Part shown: positions 60,646 to 64,000 of the stretch, in pieces | Layout of the letters: each line of letters opens with the position of its first letter | Position numbering within the stretch: position 1 is the stretch's first letter | From: Lichenicola sp964247725 | GTDB lineage: Bacteria; Pseudomonadota; Alphaproteobacteria; Acetobacterales; Acetobacteraceae | Length of the DNA: 64,000 nt | Direction: 5' to 3' | Assembly: GCA_964247725.1 (NCBI GenBank) | Contig: CAXTVM010000005.1 | Location: forward strand, 1-64,000 | The notes under the pieces: model-generated | What the model saw: only the letters and a program-made list of their open reading frames with translations | Told to the model about the DNA's origin: nothing | Database searches by the model: none | Position numbers and translations under genes: made by a program

Positions 60646-62050
60646 TCCGGAGCCGGCCTACGCCGCGATCAAGGCGCTGGTGATCGGCCGCACGCTGCAC
60701 CATTACTACACGGACAAGGACGCGCTGCTGCGCGACCGGGTGCGGCGCCGGATGGCCGCCAGCGGCACCGACCCGTTCGGCTACCTGGCGTTGCTGCGAG
60801 CCGTGCCGGACCCGGCGGCGGAGGCGGAATGGACCGCGCTCGAGGCCGAGATCACGGTCGGTGAGACCTTCTTCTTCCGCTATGCGGAGCAGTTCGCCGC
60901 CCTGTCCGACCAGATCCTGCCGGCGCTGCTGCGCGCCCGCGCCAGCACCCGTCGGCTGCGGATCTGGAGCGCCGGCTGCGCCACCGGCGCCGAGCCCTAT
61001 TCGATCGCGATCCTGCTGCACCGGCTGCTCGGCGAGCGCATCGTCGACTGGTCGATCTCGATCCTCGGCACCGACCTCAACGCCGCGGCACTGGAGGCGG
61101 CCCGGCGCGCCGAGTTCGGCCCGTGGACGCTGCGCTCGCTGTCGGAGGCGGAGCGGCACCGCGACTTCGTCCCGGTCGAGGACGGCGGCGGGCAGCGCTG
61201 GCGGCTGCGGCCGCAGTTCCGCGGCATGGTCCGGTTCGAGCGGCAGAACCTGCTGGCGCTGGTGGAGCCAGGCGCGCCGCTGGCGGAGCCCGAGTTCGAC
61301 CTCGTGCTGTGCCGCAACGTGCTGATCTACTTCCATCCCGACCGGGTGCAGGCGCTGATCAGCCGCTTCCGCGACAGCCTCGGCACGGATGGATGGCTGC
61401 TGCTCGGCCACGCCGAGGCCGGCAGCTTCAGCCCGGACGGGCTGCTCGCGGTGGCGTTCGATCGGACGGTGGCCTGGGTGCGGGCCGCGCACCCGGCCGC
61501 GGTGCCGGGACCGCCGGCACCGCAGCTGCCCGCCGCGCGCGTCCGTCCCGCTGCCCCGGTTCCGCCGTCGTCCCCGCGTGCGGCGGCCCGGACGGAACCC
61601 TCCGGGACCGGGCAGGCCGCGGTCGAGCAGGCCGCGGTCGAGCAGGCCGCGGTCGAGCAGGTCCGGTGGCTGGCCGATGCCGGCGACGCCGAGGCGGCGC
61701 TCGAACGCTGCCGGCAGATGCTGCGGCGTCACCCGTTGTCGGCGCCGCTGTTCTTCTACGCCGCCCTGCTGGCCCGGACGCTGGGCCGGAACGATGCGGC
61801 CGAGGCCGATTTCCGGCGCGCGATCTCTCTCTGCCGGGGCTTCGCCATGGCGCACTACCATCTGGGCCTGCTGCTGGCCGACACCGGCCGTGTCCAGGCC
61901 GGCCGCCGCGCGATCGCCGAGGCGGCGCGGGCGGCCGCCGCGCGGCCAGCGGACGAGGAGCTGGCCTGCGGCGACGGCATCACCGCGGCGCGGCTGCGGG
62001 CGCTGACCCGGCTCGACTGGCTCGGCGACTCCGCCGCGGCCGTGCCGTGA
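60635..62050 (+). CDS. CheR methyltransferase with C-terminal TPR (WspC-like)
   Basis: A 471-residue protein. The CheR N-helical domain (about 1-85) and the SAM domain follow: ITVGETFFFRYAEQF, IWSAGCATGAEPYSIAILL (SAM loop), LGTDLNAAALEAAR, FDLVLCRNVLIYFHP and LLLGHAEAGSFS. A linker includes (AAVEQ)x3. The C-terminal TPR-like helices are LFFYAALLARTLGRNDAAEADF and MAHYHLGLLLADTG. This layout matches WspC rather than stand-alone CheR. It methylates glutamates in the chemoreceptor. Confidence 0.92.
   Translation: MPADPEPAYAAIKALVIGRTLHHYYTDKDALLRDRVRRRMAASGTDPFGYLALLRAVPDPAAEAEWTALEAEITVGETFFFRYAEQFAALSDQILPALLRARASTRRLRIWSAGCATGAEPYSIAILLHRLLGERIVDWSISILGTDLNAAALEAARRAEFGPWTLRSLSEAERHRDFVPVEDGGGQRWRLRPQFRGMVRFERQNLLALVEPGAPLAEPEFDLVLCRNVLIYFHPDRVQALISRFRDSLGTDGWLLLGHAEAGSFSPDGLLAVAFDRTVAWVRAAHPAAVPGPPAPQLPAARVRPAAPVPPSSPRAAARTEPSGTGQAAVEQAAVEQAAVEQVRWLADAGDAEAALERCRQMLRRHPLSAPLFFYAALLARTLGRNDAAEADFRRAISLCRGFAMAHYHLGLLLADTGRVQAGRRAIAEAARAAAARPADEELACGDGITAARLRALTRLDWLGDSAAAVP
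61613..61657 (+). repeat. 3 x 15-bp tandem repeat in the cheR linker
   Basis: Three identical copies of CAGGCCGCGGTCGAG encode QAAVE units joining the methyltransferase and TPR parts. Identity between copies suggests a recent expansion. Confidence 0.95.
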
Positions 62051-62583
62051 CGGCGGCTTCGTCGTCGGCCGCCGGCGCCCATCGCCAACGCCTGCTGGCC
62101 GAGCGCACCCGGCTGCTGGCCGCTCGCGGCCGGACCGGGACCGAGAGCGACGCCGCGTTGCCGGATCACCTGGTGTGCAGCGCCGGCCCGCATCTGGCGG
62201 CGCTGTCGCCGCGGCTGGTGGCGGAGGTGCGGGCCACCGCGTTCCATGCGGTCCCGTTCGTGCTGCCGGCGGCGTCGCACGCGATGCTGGGCGTCTTCAA
62301 CCAGGGCGGCCTGCCGTACAGCCTGCTCGAGCTGTCGCGGCTGCTGGAGCCAGCCGGCCCGGCCGCACCCGACGGCGCCGGCGGCCGGATGCTGCTGCTG
62401 CGCCGCACCGATCGGCGGCGCGTGGCGCTGCGCGTCGACGCGGTGCTCGGCCTGCCGGCGCTGCGTCCGGCCGGCGATGGCCGCCACGCGCTGCTGCCGG
62501 ACGACCGGCTGGCGGTGCTGCTGGATGCCGCCTTCCTGCGCGTCGCGATCGACACGCTCGACGACCCCGCCCGCTGCCCCTGA
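62047..62583 (+). CDS. Second CheW-like protein (WspD position)
   Basis: A 178-residue CheW-domain protein with a 40-residue lead (HRQRLLAERTRLLAARG) of the kind seen in WspD. FVLPAASHAMLGVFNQGGLPYSLLELSRLL and MLLLRRTDRRRVALRVDAVLGL define the domain. GTG start overlapping the cheR stop as GTGA. Confidence 0.85.
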   Translation: MTAASSSAAGAHRQRLLAERTRLLAARGRTGTESDAALPDHLVCSAGPHLAALSPRLVAEVRATAFHAVPFVLPAASHAMLGVFNQGGLPYSLLELSRLLEPAGPAAPDGAGGRMLLLRRTDRRRVALRVDAVLGLPALRPAGDGRHALLPDDRLAVLLDAAFLRVAIDTLDDPARCP

Positions 62584-62597
62584 TCGGAGCCCTCGCC

Positions 62598-64000
62598 GTG
62601 TCGCTGTCCCTGCGCATCCTCCTCGGCTTCGGCGTCGTCACGTTGCTGATGACCGGGCTCGGCCTGTTCGCGCTGGGCGGGATCGGCGACATGCGCGAGG
62701 TGACGGACCGGATCGTCACCCGCGACATCGCCGCCTACCGGCAGGCCGACGCGGTCCACGACTCGCAGATCCGGCTGTCGACGCTGCGGCTGGTGCTGGC
62801 CAACCGCTTCTTCAGCCGCCAGGTGGCGGGCGCCGGCGGCAGGCCCGGGGCCGCCGGGGCGGATGCGACCGCCGAGCTCGAGCGCGGGATCGCCGCCTGG
62901 GAGCGGCAGGCCGACGTCACCGCGGCGACGCTCGCCGACGCCGAGCGCGCCGTCGGCCTCTACGCCGACACTGCCGCCGATCCGGCACGCCGGGCGGTGT
63001 GGCGCACGGTGGCGGCGACCTACCGGACCGGCGAAGGGCAGCTCGGCCAGATCCGCCGCGACAACGAGAGCGCGTTCACGGCCATGCGCGCGGGCGACGT
63101 GCAGGCCGCACTCGGCATCGATGCGGCGCTGTTCCAGGAGCGCGCCGCGTTCGACCAGCTGATGACGCAGGCGGCCGGCGCGCTGGACGGCGGCGTCAGG
63201 GCCGGCCAGGACCACGTCGAGGCGGTCTACGTCTGGACCCGGGACTGCCTGCTGCTGGCGGTCGCGGCCGCGCTGCTGGTGGCGGCGGCGATCACGCTGG
63301 TGATCCGGGCCGCGGTGGCGCAGCCGCTCGGCGCCTTCATCGCCACGATCGACGCGGTCGGGCACGGCGACCTGTCGGTGCGCGCGGCCGAGACCGGAGC
63401 GGCCGAGATCGCCCGCCTCGGCGCCACTCTCAACCGCATGCTGATGGGCTTGCGCCGGATCGCCCGGCAGAGCCGCGAGACCACGGAGACGCTCAACGTG
63501 TCGGTGGCCGAGATCCGCGCCTCCACCCAGCAGCAGGCGGCGGGCGTCGAGCAGCAGCTGGCCGCGGTGCAGGAGACCGCCGCCACCGTGGACCAGATCG
63601 CGCACTCCGGCAGCCAGATCGGCCGCCGCGCGCAGGAGGTGATCGCCAGCGCGCAGGCGACCGCGCAGGCCAGCGCCGGCGGCCTGGCGGCGATGCGGGA
63701 GGCCGGCCGGGCGATGGCGCAGATCCAGGCGCAGGGCGAGGCGGTGGCCGGCAACATCGTGGCGCTGAGCGAGAAGACGGAGGCGATCAGCGCCATCGTC
63801 GCCAGCGTCAACGACATCTCCGAGCGCAGCCACCTGCTGGCGCTGAACGCCGCCATCGAGGCGGCCTCTGCCGGCGAGCACGGCCGCTCGTTCGCGGTGG
63901 TGGCCGCGGAGATGAAGGTGCTGGCCGACCAGGCCAAGGACGCGACCGGGCAGGTGCGGTCGATCCTGGGCGACGTCCAGCGCGGCATCAACACCTCGGT
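62598..64000 (+). CDS. Methyl-accepting chemotaxis protein, partial (runs off window)
   Basis: At least 467 residues from GTG 62598, without stop. TM1 is LSLRILLGFGVVTLLMTGLGLFAL. A helical periplasmic sensor (about 35-210) precedes TM2 (CLLLAVAAALLVAAAITLVI). A HAMP domain (AQPLGAFIATIDAVGHGDLS) follows, then the signalling coiled coil with QQQAAGVEQQLAAVQETAAT and the tip SHLLALNAAIEAASAGEHGRSF. It is the likely receptor of the cluster. The kinase and CheB genes would be expected just beyond the window. Confidence 0.92.
   Translation, partial: MSLSLRILLGFGVVTLLMTGLGLFALGGIGDMREVTDRIVTRDIAAYRQADAVHDSQIRLSTLRLVLANRFFSRQVAGAGGRPGAAGADATAELERGIAAWERQADVTAATLADAERAVGLYADTAADPARRAVWRTVAATYRTGEGQLGQIRRDNESAFTAMRAGDVQAALGIDAALFQERAAFDQLMTQAAGALDGGVRAGQDHVEAVYVWTRDCLLLAVAAALLVAAAITLVIRAAVAQPLGAFIATIDAVGHGDLSVRAAETGAAEIARLGATLNRMLMGLRRIARQSRETTETLNVSVAEIRASTQQQAAGVEQQLAAVQETAATVDQIAHSGSQIGRRAQEVIASAQATAQASAGGLAAMREAGRAMAQIQAQGEAVAGNIVALSEKTEAISAIVASVNDISERSHLLALNAAIEAASAGEHGRSFAVVAAEMKVLADQAKDATGQVRSILGDVQRGINTS

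Overview
The window is very GC-rich and gene-dense, with short intergenic gaps and many 4-base start/stop overlaps (ATGA, GTGA). Gene content points to an alphaproteobacterium, most likely Rhodospirillales/Acetobacteraceae: a PhaR-type PHB repressor, a PssA/Psd pair with a short Psd, an ftsE-ftsX-YdcF-plsC block, a ligase-associated exonuclease next to an ATP-dependent DNA ligase, aerobic-type cobalamin genes, and double cold-shock-domain proteins. The assignment is inferred from gene families; no rRNA, tRNA or CRISPR array was recognised.

Layout. 1-0.9 kb: a decayed toxin-end/Imm11-like immunity pair. 0.9-9.4 kb: response regulator with a TPR/glycosyltransferase-like protein, sterol-desaturase-family protein, DNA-repair genes (exonuclease, ligase, 3-methyladenine glycosylase) and small secreted proteins. 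9.5-16.8 kb: flavin reductase, argD-argF, recX, tatA, ribF, bluB, DUF427 and SDR proteins. 16.8-24.9 kb: DUF1345, two cold-shock genes, an amino-acid binding protein, a secreted phospholipase C-like phosphoesterase, PuuE-like deacetylase and LpxR-like lipase. 25-30.4 kb: cobalamin late steps (cobU, cobO, cobQ, cobD, cobC), complemented by bluB at 14.7 kb. 30.4-35.6 kb: a propeller-GGDEF sensor, holC and an aldo/keto reductase. 35.8-42.9 kb: a six-gene Hyf/complex-I-like membrane complex whose catalytic subunit lacks the NiFe cysteines. 42.8-48.5 kb: pssA-psd, methyltransferase, gloB, GST, alcohol dehydrogenase, phaR. 48.8-55.5 kb: DUF2125, plsC, ydcF-ftsX-ftsE, zinc-ribbon protein and a wrecked TetA-like MFS gene. 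55.7-59.7 kb: glycosyltransferase, LpxH-like phosphatase, lipid kinase, 2OG oxygenase. 60.1 kb to the end: a Wsp-like chemosensory cluster (cheW, cheR-TPR, cheW, mcp) running off the window.

The most unusual content is non-coding. A modular family of nested palindromes of about 135-180 bp (called NPE here) occurs about ten times, complete or as single arms. NPE sequence has been absorbed into coding sequence: it forms the beginning of bluB and cobC, lies directly upstream of cobD where no start codon is left, and forms the end of the exonuclease. Two further repeat families are present: a roughly 107-bp element with TAGAGCATSATCC ends that supplies stop codons to its neighbours, and a roughly 130-bp element, one copy of which splits the first two genes of the Hyf-like operon. 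The second highlight is that Hyf-like complex, whose antiporter-like subunits contain no lysine at all.
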